From Psychrobacter lutiphocae DSM 21542 (GTDB lineage: Bacteria; Pseudomonadota; Gammaproteobacteria; Pseudomonadales; Moraxellaceae): a stretch of 64,000 nucleotides of DNA. Both the position numbers and the translations under genes were made by a program. This document shows, piece by piece, positions 55,511-64,000 of the stretch (position 1 is its first letter; every line of letters begins with the position of its first letter). Where the stretch lies: contig NZ_KB907625.1 in the NCBI RefSeq assembly GCF_000382145.1, positions 1 to 64,000 on the forward strand, given 5' to 3'. The notes beneath the pieces were generated by a model. The model worked only from the letters and a program-made list of their open reading frames with translations. It had not been told where the DNA came from and made no database searches.

Positions 55511-55567
55511 ACTATATGCCTAAATCACAAAATCAAACATCTGCAAACAACCCAAAGTGACAGTTCC

Positions 55568-56317
55568 ATGAATCAATCCAACTTAACCCCCAACTCACCA
55601 TTCATAGATGCAGACAACAGTGCCTCACAGCTACCACTACATGTAGCCACCTTATACGATGTACGTGCTGGCAAAGCCATGCCATTTACCCGAGATGAGA
55701 TGAGCGCCATTAATAAAGTGCCAGTTAATGCGCCTGTGGCTGTCAACTATCTAGGGCTTGTCAGCGATGAACAGGCAGATAGACGACATCACGGTGGGCA
55801 TTTAAAAGCAGTGCATCAAATAGCAACCGCTACTTATACCAAACTCAATGCAGAGTTTAAGCTAAAACTAACTGCTGGGCTATTGGGTGAAAATCTAATT
55901 ACCACCCCAGTGGCTGGCGTAAAAGATCTAGACGAGGCCACAGTCTGTATTGGCGATGTGTTCCAATATGGTGACGGTGACGACTGTGTTCAGCTACGCA
56001 TCGTACAACCTAGGCGACCTTGCTATAAAATTAATGATCAAATCGGCCCTATGGCAAGTCAGCGCAATATTGCCTCTTGGATTACCAGTCAAGGCATTGC
56101 CGGCTGGTACTTTCAAGTGGTCAAAGAGGGCATGATTGAGCATGGGATGCCAGTTTATTTAATTGAGCGCCCCTATCCCTTTGCCAACTTACAGACCTTG
56201 TGGCAGCTTGCCAATCAAAAGCAAAAAGTTGCCGCTGCCATCATTGAACCTTGGCTGGCAATCGACTGCTTAGAAGACAGCTGGAAAAAAGTATTAACCA
56301 AAAAAATAAAACCTTAA
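55568..56317 (+). CDS. MOSC-domain protein (YiiM-like)
   Basis: A 249-residue protein with a MOSC domain, the beta-barrel sulfur-carrier domain related to the C-terminus of molybdenum-cofactor sulfurase. The N-terminal part starts TLYDVRAGKAMPF, the central part has ADRRHHGGHLKAVHQ and GLLGENLITT, and the catalytic Cys is in QPRRPCYKIN. The C-terminal part resembles the YiiM 3-alpha domain (WLAIDCLEDSWKKVL). E. coli YiiM reduces toxic N-hydroxylated bases; here the function is inferred. It is 17 bp before the RND adaptor start. Confidence 0.9.
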   Translation: MNQSNLTPNSPFIDADNSASQLPLHVATLYDVRAGKAMPFTRDEMSAINKVPVNAPVAVNYLGLVSDEQADRRHHGGHLKAVHQIATATYTKLNAEFKLKLTAGLLGENLITTPVAGVKDLDEATVCIGDVFQYGDGDDCVQLRIVQPRRPCYKINDQIGPMASQRNIASWITSQGIAGWYFQVVKEGMIEHGMPVYLIERPYPFANLQTLWQLANQKQKVAAAIIEPWLAIDCLEDSWKKVLTKKIKP

Positions 56318-56334
56318 CTGGTTGCGAGACGATT

Positions 56335-57723
56335 ATGACTTCTTCAGATCCAAATAACAAACTGCCCATCGAGGCAAATAATCAGGCTACTGATAAAGCC
56401 GACAAGTCAAGCACAACAACAAGCACTAATAAAAACACGGCTGACAATAGCCATAACTATCCAGCTTATTCAGCACCTAGTACCAGCACATCTAAACCAA
56501 GCTGGCTATGGCTACTACCCTTAGTATTGGTTGCCTTAGTAATCGGTATCTTTGCTGGACGCTTATGGACTCAAAAACAGCTTGAAGCAGATGCTTTAGA
56601 AACAAAAAAATCTGTATCACCACAAATAGCCACCACTACTGGTGTCACTGAAATTGAAAAAGAAGTTATTCAAAAGCCAGTGTTAACCGTAGAAACTATT
56701 CAGCCAGAACCAGCAGAGATGAATAATGACTTGGTCGCCGATGGCACTATTAGCCCCGAAAATACCTCCTCAGTTAGTGGCAAGGTAAATGGTGTCTCAC
56801 TGGAGCAAGTACTGGTGAAAGAAGGCAGTGAGGTTAAAAAAGGTCAAGTACTAGCTGTATTTGATACCGATGCTATTCAGCAACAAATTATCCAAGCACA
56901 GGCCGAACTGGCTGAAGCTGAATCTAACTATGATCTGGCCAAAAAGGATGCCGAGCGAGTACTGCCATTATTAGAAATACACGCCATTAGTCAACAAGAG
57001 GCGGATCGCTACGTAGCTACTGCCAATCAGGCAGCTGCCTCTGTCGCAGCAGCTAAGGCACGTCTGAATAATCAAAACTTAACCCTAAAGAATGCCAAAG
57101 TCACCGCCCCAGTTAGCGGCATTATTAGTCAAAAAAATGCCGATGTCGGTAACGTACCAGGCCCTGAGCCTTTGTTTACCATCATCGAAAATGGTCAATT
57201 AGAGTGGCAAGCACAAGTCAATCCTGACAAAGTAGGCAACATAAAGGTTGGCAGCTTAGTTGAAGTCAGTCTGCCAAATAACCGCAGTGTCAGTGGTAAG
57301 GTTACCCGTATCTCGCCAACCGCCGAAGAAGGTAGTCGTCAAATCACCATCTTTGCTGCTTTAAACAAAAGCCCTTATGCCAAAGCTGGGATGTATCAAC
57401 GTGGCACCTTTAAACTTGGCAGTCAAAATAAGCTTACCATTCCTGTCAGTGCGGTTGTCACGGAAGATGGCTACGATTATGTGATGCAAGTAGAGGCAAT
57501 AGAGACCGAAGATAATGAGGAACCAACCTATCGTGTCAGCCGTGTCAAAGTGGTGCTCGGCGAGCGTCAAGGTGATCGTGTTGAACTTGTTGAGCCGCTA
57601 AAAAGCAACAACCCTATTGTCCGTCAAGGTGGCAACTTCTTAACCGATGGTGATGTGGTGCGCATTGCTAACTCACAAGACGCTAATATTAGCTCTAACT
57701 CTAGCACTAATACCAAAATTTAA
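56335..57723 (+). CDS. RND efflux periplasmic adaptor (membrane fusion protein)
   Basis: 462 residues from the ATG at 56335. A Ser/Thr/Asn-rich cytoplasmic segment of about 55 residues precedes one membrane anchor (WLLPLVLVALVIGIFAGRLW), so it is anchored by a helix rather than a lipid. The lipoyl half-motifs flank a hairpin (VSLEQVLVKEGSEVKKGQVLAVFD and NAKVTAPVSGIISQKNADVG), with a helical hairpin between (QAQAELAEAESNYDLAKKDAERVLPLL). Beta-barrel and membrane-proximal domains follow. It lies 92 bp before the RND pump gene, its partner. No outer-membrane channel gene follows, so a TolC-like protein from elsewhere is implied. Confidence 0.93.
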   Translation: MTSSDPNNKLPIEANNQATDKADKSSTTTSTNKNTADNSHNYPAYSAPSTSTSKPSWLWLLPLVLVALVIGIFAGRLWTQKQLEADALETKKSVSPQIATTTGVTEIEKEVIQKPVLTVETIQPEPAEMNNDLVADGTISPENTSSVSGKVNGVSLEQVLVKEGSEVKKGQVLAVFDTDAIQQQIIQAQAELAEAESNYDLAKKDAERVLPLLEIHAISQQEADRYVATANQAAASVAAAKARLNNQNLTLKNAKVTAPVSGIISQKNADVGNVPGPEPLFTIIENGQLEWQAQVNPDKVGNIKVGSLVEVSLPNNRSVSGKVTRISPTAEEGSRQITIFAALNKSPYAKAGMYQRGTFKLGSQNKLTIPVSAVVTEDGYDYVMQVEAIETEDNEEPTYRVSRVKVVLGERQGDRVELVEPLKSNNPIVRQGGNFLTDGDVVRIANSQDANISSNSSTNTKI

Positions 57724-57815
57724 TATTGTCATTAGCACTTAGCTTAATTTAGCACTTAGCTTAATATTGTCGTTACCACGTCATACCGTCATCACCATCA
57801 TGCAGGACTGCCTCT

Positions 57816-60800
57816 ATGAGCCTTAATGTCTCAGCCTACTCTATCAGAAACCCTCTGGTTGCCATCTTATTATTTGTACTCATTACTTTAGGCGGTATTT
57901 TGGGTTTTATGCAAATGAAAGTGCAACAATTCCCTGATATTGACCTGCCTGCTGTCGTGGTTACGGTAGCTCTGCCTGGTGCAGCACCAAATCAGCTAGA
58001 AAATGACATTGCCAAAAAAGTCGAAAATAAAATTTCTAGTATCGAAGGTATCAAGCACATACGCACCACCTTACAAACCGGTGTGGCCACCATATCTTCT
58101 GAGTTTGTATTAGAAAAGGACATTCAAGAAGCTGTTGATGACGTGCGCTCTGCTGTCAATGAGGTGCAAAGCGATCTACCTGCTGCTGCCGAAGATCCTA
58201 TCATTACCAAGGTCACCACAGCAGGATTGCCTGCGGCCACTTATACGGTTAGCGCACCTGGAGTAAGCGTTGAGGATTTATCTTGGTTTGTCGATGATAC
58301 TATCGACAAACGCCTATCTGATATCAAAGGCGTAAGCACTGTTAGCCGTGTTGGTGGGCTTGATAGAGAGGTACGTGTTGCAGTTGATCCTATTAGTCTA
58401 AACTCGTTAAAATTGCCTATTACCCAGTTATCCGAACAGGTAGCTGGCATTCAACAAGACAACTCAGGTGGTGAGGCCAAAATTGGCAGTAGCAAACAAA
58501 CCATCCGTGTTCTTGGTGCTGTCAATCACGCCCGTGAGTTAAACGAGTTACAAGTAGCTTTGCCCACAGGCGGTACCCAGCGTTTAGGTGAGATTGCTCG
58601 TATAACCGATGCCGCAGCAGAACCAAAGTCACTTACCATACTTGATGGCGATACGGTGGTCGCCTTTAACGTATCACGCTCTCGTGGTGCTAGTGAAGTA
58701 GAGATCATCAAGCGGGTAGACGCTGAATTGGCACAATTGCAACAAGATATGCCAGGCTATACCATCACCAAAGTCTTTGATAGAGCCACCCCTATTGATG
58801 AAGACTACCAAGCTTCGCTTAGAATGCTAATCGAGGGCGGTATTTTGGCAGTGGTGGTGGTTTTTTTATTCTTACGTAATGTGCGTGCTACTATTGTTAC
58901 CGCCGTTGCCCTACCTTTATCAGTTATCCCTACCTTCTTGGGAATGTATCTATTCGATTTTAGCTTAAACTTAATCAGTCTGCTGGCACTGTCATTGGTG
59001 GTCGGGGTCTTGGTGGATGATGCCATTGTTGAAGTCGAAAATATCATGCGCCATTTGCGTATGGGAAAGACGCCCTATCAAGCAGCCATGGAAGCCGCTG
59101 ATGAGATTGGCTTGGCGGTGGTAGCGACCACTTTTACCTTGATTGCTGTCTTCCTACCCACTGCCTTTATGAGTGGTATTGTCGGTCAGTTTTTCCGTCA
59201 GTTTGGTTGGACAGCAGCGATTGCTATTTTTGTATCCTTGATGGTTGCTCGTCTGATTACCCCTATGATGGCAGCCTATGTGCTGCGCCCTGAAAAAAAT
59301 CACCAACCTAAAAACAGCCGAGTCATGCAGCTGTATCTAAAAGCTGTCGGATGGACACTTCAGCACCGCTGGATAACCATGGGTGCTACCTTAATCTTAT
59401 TTGCAGGCTCTTTGACCTTAATTAAGTTACTACCGACCACCTTTATTCCTGAAAACGATATTGACCAATCTCGTATCGGTATTGAGCTCACCCCAGATGC
59501 CAGCTTGGCAGAAACCACACGCATTGCCAAAATGGTTGAGCAAGAAGTATCGCAAATTGATGGAGTCAAAAGTATTTTAAGTGTCATCGGTGATCCACAA
59601 GCGGCCAGTCTCGATGCCGCCTCTGGAGGTGGTGGTGAAAATGAAGCCAGTATGGATATTGTCCTTGAGCCACGTGGTACACGTCCAAGCAAGATTGATA
59701 TTGAACGTGATATTACCGCTGCATTAACACAGGTACCCAGTGCCCGCTTTGATGTTGGTTTATCCAGTGGTGGTGAAGCAGGTTATAGCTTTGCGCTAAC
59801 CAGCACCAATCCTAATTTATTGGAACAAACTGCACAGCAGGTAATGAGTGAAATTCGAGCACTACCGATGGCAGGTAGTGTTACTAGTGACCGTAGTTTA
59901 CCCAGACAAGAGTTATCCATTATTCCAAATCGTATCGCTATGGCAGATCTTGGTACTACTACTCAAGGAGTGGCAGATACCTTACGGGTTGCAACTTTAG
60001 GAGATTATGAGCAGCGATTATCTAAATTAAACTTGGATACCCGTCAAGTACCTATTGTGGTTCGCCTACCAGATAGTGTCAAAAACAATGTCAGTCAGTT
60101 GGGTGATCTATATGTACCGAGCACCAATGCGTCTGGAGCACGAGTTAGTGAGATTGCACAACTAAAATTTGGTACTGGTCCCTCTGAAATTCGCCGCTTT
60201 GATCGCGAGCGTGCCATTACCATCACTACCCAAGTTGGTGATGGTGAGTTAGGAGAGCTGATCAATGAGGTGAAAGCCTTACCCAGCTTACAGCCTGAGC
60301 AACTACCCGCTAATATTCGCTTAATAGATCAAGGTCAGGCAGAGAGTATGAAGGAGTTATTTAGCGGTTTTGTTATTGCCATGAGCATTGGTATTATCTG
60401 TATTTTTGGAGTATTGGTTTTACTATTTGGCAAAGTATTACAGCCACTGACTATTTTAATGGCATTGCCCTTATCTATTGGTGGCGCCTTTGTTGGCTTG
60501 GTTCTCAGTGATAGTAGCTTATCCATGCCCTCAATGATTGGCTTTATTATGCTGATGGGTATTGCCACCAAAAACTCTATTTTGTTGGTAGATTATGCTA
60601 TCTTAGCCGAGCGTGAACATGGCTTAAGCCGATTTGATGCGCTACTCGATGCCTGTCGCAAACGAGCCCAGCCCATCATTATGACCACAGTAGCGATGGC
60701 TGCTGGTATGTTGCCTTTAATCTTTGGCTTAGGGGATGTCGATGCTACTTTCCGCCGTCCTATGGCTGCTGCAGTCTTAGGCGGACTGGTGACCTCAACT

Positions 60801-60899
60801 TTGTTAAGCTTAATTGTAATTCCTATGGTCTATACCTTTATGGATGATATTTCTAGCTGGTTTGCTAAATGGTTACAACCACATGGAAAAACCGACTAA
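57816..60899 (+). CDS. RND efflux pump, HAE1-like inner-membrane subunit
   Basis: 1027 residues, the usual size of AcrB/MexB-like pumps. The first membrane helix is in SIRNPLVAILLFVLITLGGILG, and FPDIDLPAVVVTVALPGAAPNQLE is typical. Helix 4 carries the proton-relay Asp pair (GVLVDDAIVEVENIMRH, about residue 400) and helix 10 the Lys in IATKNSILLVDYAIL (about 918). GERREFDRERAITITTQ-like FDRERAITITTQ matches the second porter domain. It is predicted to form a proton-driven tripartite pump with the adaptor upstream. Substrates cannot be told from sequence. No regulator is adjacent. Confidence 0.95.
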   Translation: MSLNVSAYSIRNPLVAILLFVLITLGGILGFMQMKVQQFPDIDLPAVVVTVALPGAAPNQLENDIAKKVENKISSIEGIKHIRTTLQTGVATISSEFVLEKDIQEAVDDVRSAVNEVQSDLPAAAEDPIITKVTTAGLPAATYTVSAPGVSVEDLSWFVDDTIDKRLSDIKGVSTVSRVGGLDREVRVAVDPISLNSLKLPITQLSEQVAGIQQDNSGGEAKIGSSKQTIRVLGAVNHARELNELQVALPTGGTQRLGEIARITDAAAEPKSLTILDGDTVVAFNVSRSRGASEVEIIKRVDAELAQLQQDMPGYTITKVFDRATPIDEDYQASLRMLIEGGILAVVVVFLFLRNVRATIVTAVALPLSVIPTFLGMYLFDFSLNLISLLALSLVVGVLVDDAIVEVENIMRHLRMGKTPYQAAMEAADEIGLAVVATTFTLIAVFLPTAFMSGIVGQFFRQFGWTAAIAIFVSLMVARLITPMMAAYVLRPEKNHQPKNSRVMQLYLKAVGWTLQHRWITMGATLILFAGSLTLIKLLPTTFIPENDIDQSRIGIELTPDASLAETTRIAKMVEQEVSQIDGVKSILSVIGDPQAASLDAASGGGGENEASMDIVLEPRGTRPSKIDIERDITAALTQVPSARFDVGLSSGGEAGYSFALTSTNPNLLEQTAQQVMSEIRALPMAGSVTSDRSLPRQELSIIPNRIAMADLGTTTQGVADTLRVATLGDYEQRLSKLNLDTRQVPIVVRLPDSVKNNVSQLGDLYVPSTNASGARVSEIAQLKFGTGPSEIRRFDRERAITITTQVGDGELGELINEVKALPSLQPEQLPANIRLIDQGQAESMKELFSGFVIAMSIGIICIFGVLVLLFGKVLQPLTILMALPLSIGGAFVGLVLSDSSLSMPSMIGFIMLMGIATKNSILLVDYAILAEREHGLSRFDALLDACRKRAQPIIMTTVAMAAGMLPLIFGLGDVDATFRRPMAAAVLGGLVTSTLLSLIVIPMVYTFMDDISSWFAKWLQPHGKTD

Positions 60900-61148
60900 T
60901 TCAGTAGCAATCTGGACAACCTAGTGGTGGCAGAGGCTAACTTTGCTTAAGGTAAGTGTTTTGGGCTAGATGTCTTGAGATAAACTCCCTGGGTTAAATT
61001 AACGAGCAAGTTAGCCTTTTAAATGCACTATTTTAGAGTTGGTATTTGAACCGACAAATGGGTCTGTGATATAACACTCTTACTCATTTTAATCATTGCC
61101 AATTTAACCAAAATTAATTCCGTACCACCCCAACTTAAGGCACTCTTT

Positions 61149-62858
61149 ATGACACACTCTAGTGATATTGCCATTGCCCAAAGCGCCACCTTACAACCCA
61201 TTAGCGCCATTGCCGACAAGATAGAGTTAAGCGCAGACAAGATCGAACCTTATGGCCACTATAAAGCGAAAATCAACCCTATTGATGTGTTTGCAATGCC
61301 CGCCAAATCAAGCAAAAGTAAGCTGGTACTGGTCACTGCTATCAATCCTACCCCAGCTGGCGAAGGCAAAACCACAGTCACCATTGGTCTGGCCGATGCG
61401 CTAAACCGAGTGCACCAACAGCAAGGCGATGGCAAACGCACCATAGTCGCTTTACGTGAGCCCTCATTAGGCCCCGTATTTGGTATTAAAGGTGGCGCTG
61501 CCGGTGGCGGTTATGCACAAGTATTGCCGATGGAAGACATCAACCTACATTTCACTGGTGACTTCCATGCCATTGGTGCTGCCAATAACCTACTGGCCGC
61601 CATGCTCGACAACCACATTTTCCAAGGTAATGAGCTAGGTATTGACCCCAAGCAAATCCTGTGGCGCAGAGCCGTTGACATGAACGACCGCCAATTACGT
61701 CAAATTGTGAGCGGTCTTGGCAAGCGCACCGACGGTGTCACTCGTGAAGGTGGCTTTGATATTACCGTTGCTTCAGAAGTCATGGCTATCTTCTGTCTGG
61801 CAAAGGATTTAATAGATTTAAAGCAGCGTTTGGGTAACATCTTAGTCGCTTATAGCTATGACAAAAAACCCATTTATGCCCGTGATTTAAAAGCACATGG
61901 CGCCATGGCTGCTCTACTCAAAGAAGCCATTAAGCCAAACCTAGTCCAGACTATTGAAGGCACGCCAGCCATCGTCCACGGCGGACCTTTTGCCAATATC
62001 GCCCACGGCTGTAACTCTGTTATTGCCACCCGCACCGCCATGCATTTAGCAGATTACACCCTAACCGAGGCTGGATTTGGCGCTGATTTGGGCGCTGAGA
62101 AGTTTTGCGATATCAAGTGTAATTTGGCTGGCCTAACCCCAGATGCAGCCGTGGTTGTCGCAACCATTAAAGCGTTAAAATACAATGGCGGCGTCGCTAA
62201 AGACGAGCTGAAACAAGAAAACCTAACCGCCCTAGAGCAAGGCTTACCTAACTTGCTTAAACACATCGACAACCTAAAGCAAGTCTTTGGACTGCCAGTA
62301 GTTGTTGCTATTAATCACTTCGTTACCGATACTGACGCAGAAATCGAGCTGGTACGCCAAGCCTGTGCCGACAAAGGCGTGGAAGTGGCGTTAACTCAAG
62401 TTTGGGAAAAAGGCGGTGCTGGCGGTGAAGACTTAGCTAACAAGCTATTGGACTTATTGGCGCAGCACGACGGCCAACCCAGCAACTTTAAGCTGGCCTA
62501 TCACAATGAAGACAGCATCGAGGACAAAATCCGTGCCGTCGCCCAGCGCATCTATGGCGCAGACGACATTGACATTAGCCAAGCCGCCAAAACCAAAATC
62601 CGTCGCTTAACGGAACAAGGCTTAGACAAAATGCCAATTTGTATCGCCAAAACTCAATACTCACTGAGCGACGATGCCAAGCTATTAGGACGCCCAACCG
62701 GATTTAACATCCATGTGCGTGACATCAGCGTCTCTGCTGGCGCTGGCTTTATCGTGGTCATTTGCGGCAACATCATGCGCATGCCTGGCCTACCCAAAGT
62801 ACCGGCTGCCGAGCACATCGACATTGATATCGAAGGCAATATTACTGGACTGTCCTAA
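61149..62858 (+). CDS. fhs: Formate-tetrahydrofolate ligase
   Basis: Fhs makes 10-formyl-THF from formate, THF and ATP for purine synthesis and fMet-tRNA. The 569 residues have the P-loop [18 protein letters not shown] near 72-89, [67 protein letters not shown] and [21 protein letters not shown]. The C-terminal part ([13 protein letters not shown]) is typical. It is not clearly linked to neighbours; def follows after about 400 bp. Together they touch one-carbon and formyl metabolism. Confidence 0.96.
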   Translation: MTHSSDIAIAQSATLQPISAIADKIELSADKIEPYGHYKAKINPIDVFAMPAKSSKSKLVLVTAINPTPAGEGKTTVTIGLADALNRVHQQQGDGKRTIVALREPSLGPVFGIKGGAAGGGYAQVLPMEDINLHFTGDFHAIGAANNLLAAMLDNHIFQGNELGIDPKQILWRRAVDMNDRQLRQIVSGLGKRTDGVTREGGFDITVASEVMAIFCLAKDLIDLKQRLGNILVAYSYDKKPIYARDLKAHGAMAALLKEAIKPNLVQTIEGTPAIVHGGPFANIAHGCNSVIATRTAMHLADYTLTEAGFGADLGAEKFCDIKCNLAGLTPDAAVVVATIKALKYNGGVAKDELKQENLTALEQGLPNLLKHIDNLKQVFGLPVVVAINHFVTDTDAEIELVRQACADKGVEVALTQVWEKGGAGGEDLANKLLDLLAQHDGQPSNFKLAYHNEDSIEDKIRAVAQRIYGADDIDISQAAKTKIRRLTEQGLDKMPICIAKTQYSLSDDAKLLGRPTGFNIHVRDISVSAGAGFIVVICGNIMRMPGLPKVPAAEHIDIDIEGNITGLS

Positions 62859-63257
62859 TTGACGGGACTTGATATTTAAGGGCTTATCCCTCATTTTAGT
62901 AATAGTGAGTATTTAGATCTATTGCACTTGTATGTTTGGATACTTGACGATAAGGCTAAAGAAAACTTATCTTTATCAGAGTGCTAAGTGCAGATAACCA
63001 GATAATATACTAGGGTGCGTCCTCACTTTAGAAATAGTGATAAAAATAAGATACCTCCTAGTTAGGCATCGCAACCAGACAAGAAAAATAACGAGATTAA
63101 TATCATGATGCCAACCCGTTATTTAATGCTTATGACAGGATCTAACTATTTTTAGCCTATTAGCTATTTTTAGCCTATTTAAAAGGTCAATGTACGACTT
63201 GAGGACACGTCTTAGATGCTTAAATTCATCCCAAATTAACTAACAATGTGAACTGCT
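62859..63257. other. fhs-def intergenic region
   Basis: About 400 bp. The second half is a nearly complete family C element (63010-63215). The rest is AT-rich, with no gene seen; the def promoter should lie near or inside the element's right end. Confidence 0.6.
63010..63215. mobile_element. MITE-like family C element, most complete copy
   Basis: 206 bp with left end CTAGGGTGCGTCCTCA and, inverted at the right, CTAAGACGTGTCCTCA (12 of 16 identical). Parts recur at 15808-15902, 43301-43400 and 55390-55490, and possibly 50450-50535. There is an internal duplication, CTATTTTTAGCCTATT, at about 63148-63180. No transposase is encoded. Confidence 0.7.
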
Positions 63258-63788
63258 ATGGCCATTTTACCTATTTTAAGTTATCCAGACCCACGCCTGC
63301 GTACCATCGCTGAGCCGGTCAAAACTGTCGATGCTGAGATTAAACAACTAATCGAGGATATGATCGAAACCATGTACGATGCAAAAGGCATTGGATTGGC
63401 TGCCACCCAGGTTGACCGTCATATCCAATTGATTGTAATGGATTTGTCAGAAAATAATGACAATCCAAGGGTGTTTATTAATCCGAAAGTGACGCCTTTG
63501 GTTGAGGATAAAAAGCCGTATGAGGAAGGCTGTTTGTCTGTTCCGGATGTGTATGATTCGGTCGAGCGTCCGACGCGGGTGAAGATTGAGGCGCTTGATG
63601 GTGAGGGTAAGCCGTTTGTGGAAGAGGCGGAAGGCTTGCTTGCGGTGTGTATCCAGCATGAAATGGACCATTTAAATGGGGTGCTATTTGTCGATTATTT
63701 GTCACGCTTAAAACAAACGCGAGCCCGTGATAAAGTGAAGAAGTATCTTAAAGTGCGTGAAAGACAGATGCAGCAAAATAAAGCTTAA
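63258..63788 (+). CDS. def: Peptide deformylase
   Basis: Deformylase removes the formyl group from nascent proteins, using Fe2+ or another metal. The 176 residues contain the three family motifs: GIGLAATQ (44-51), EGCLSVP (90-96, metal ligand Cys92) and QHEMDHLNG (133-141, ligands His134 and His138, catalytic Glu135). The C-terminus is a basic helix. The usual partner fmt is not seen before the terminator. The start has no strong Shine-Dalgarno, and the upstream region contains a MITE-like element, which may affect expression. Confidence 0.97.
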   Translation: MAILPILSYPDPRLRTIAEPVKTVDAEIKQLIEDMIETMYDAKGIGLAATQVDRHIQLIVMDLSENNDNPRVFINPKVTPLVEDKKPYEEGCLSVPDVYDSVERPTRVKIEALDGEGKPFVEEAEGLLAVCIQHEMDHLNGVLFVDYLSRLKQTRARDKVKKYLKVRERQMQQNKA

Positions 63789-63905
63789 GCGTTAAACTAT
63801 AAGTGTTAAATTTTAAAAATTAAGCTTTAAGAGTTAAGCGCTTACAGTAAAAAAGCTGAGCTGAATAGCAAAAACTCTAACCTAATCTAAAACACCTAAC
63901 ACCAT

Positions 63906-63949
63906 AAAAAAAGCCTAGAGGCAGTTCAATTGCGCTCTAGGCTTTTTTT
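63906..63949. terminator. Bidirectional terminator after def
   Basis: AAAAAAAGCCTAGAG faces CTCTAGGCTTTTTTT around a ~14-base loop, which fits a convergent gene beyond. Confidence 0.9.
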
Positions 63950-63966
63950 GGTTTGTTAAAACAAGG

Positions 63967-64000
63967 CTATTTTAAGCCCAACACATCCTGCATATCATAA
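63967..64000 (-). CDS. C-terminal codons of a convergent gene, truncated by the window
   Basis: On the minus strand the last bases read Tyr-Asp-Met-Gln-Asp-Val-Leu-Gly-Leu-Lys-stop (TAG at 63969-63967). Its position just past a bidirectional terminator supports a real gene end, but ten residues are too few to name a product. Confidence 0.45.
   Translation of the reverse strand, partial: YDMQDVLGLK

Noticed and set aside
56335-60899. Naming the RND system after a specific multidrug pump
   Set aside because: General HAE1 features are clear, but substrate class or a specific gene name cannot be read from the sequence alone.

Overview
The window looks like chromosome from a moderately AT-rich gammaproteobacterium of the Moraxellaceae, most probably Psychrobacter. 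This rests on gene content and order (glmU-glmS, ribH-nusB-thiL-pgpA, pepA-holC divergent from lptF-lptG, dispersed his genes), a NusB with a long Gln-rich tail, and intergenic regions full of short repeats. No database search was possible, so the genus is an inference. Most of the window is ordinary core genome. The unusual material lies at the left edge and in the intergenic DNA. Layout: (1) 1-994 is the glmS-proximal end of a Tn7-like transposon. It has the 3' part of an IS630-type transposase, a tnsA cut short beside that IS, a hairpin abutting the tnsA start codon, three contiguous 20-bp repeats resembling TnsB sites, and a TGT end exactly 25 bp past the glmS stop codon, the classical attTn7 position. 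(2) 1020-8664 carries glmS, glmU, pgpA, thiL, nusB, ribH and hisF, all on the minus strand: cell-wall amino sugars, phosphatidylglycerol, thiamine, riboflavin, transcription antitermination and histidine. (3) 9184-21980 carries a Na/Pi symporter-like protein, type II homoserine kinase, a DUF2007 protein, a class II glutamine amidotransferase, a secreted neutral-ceramidase homologue, an orphan protein, lipoate ligase, a Tat-exported cholesterol-oxidase-like GMC flavoprotein and a lipoprotein amidohydrolase. (4) 22615-30998 carries acnA, hisH, hisB, a PanZ-like protein, tRNA-Phe(GAA), a KilA-N pseudogene with two in-frame stops, gph and an RsmC-like methyltransferase. (5) 31132-48458 carries lptG/lptF divergent from pepA-holC, sstT, cbpM/cbpA, an ABC-F protein, erpA, gshA, dsbB, mpl and a GlsB-type membrane protein. 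(6) 48571-64000 carries an EIIC-like membrane protein, a LOG-family protein, a macro-domain deacetylase, a D-lactate-dehydrogenase-type flavoprotein, a broken tnpB, an OmpW porin, a MOSC protein, an RND adaptor and pump, fhs, def and the last codons of a convergent gene. The intergenic DNA holds several dispersed repeat families: a palindromic element of about 105 bp (two copies, opposite orientation), MITE-like elements with TAGGGnCTGTTGAAC ends (three copies), a family with GGTGCGTCCTCA-type ends (five members or fragments), a small fold-forming repeat with covarying stem bases (four copies), and many 14-21 bp tandem duplications. The strongest candidates for follow-up are the Tn7-like element, whose cargo lies outside the window, its hairpin-capped tnsA, the structured repeat family, and the ceramidase homologue lacking the expected nucleophilic serine.
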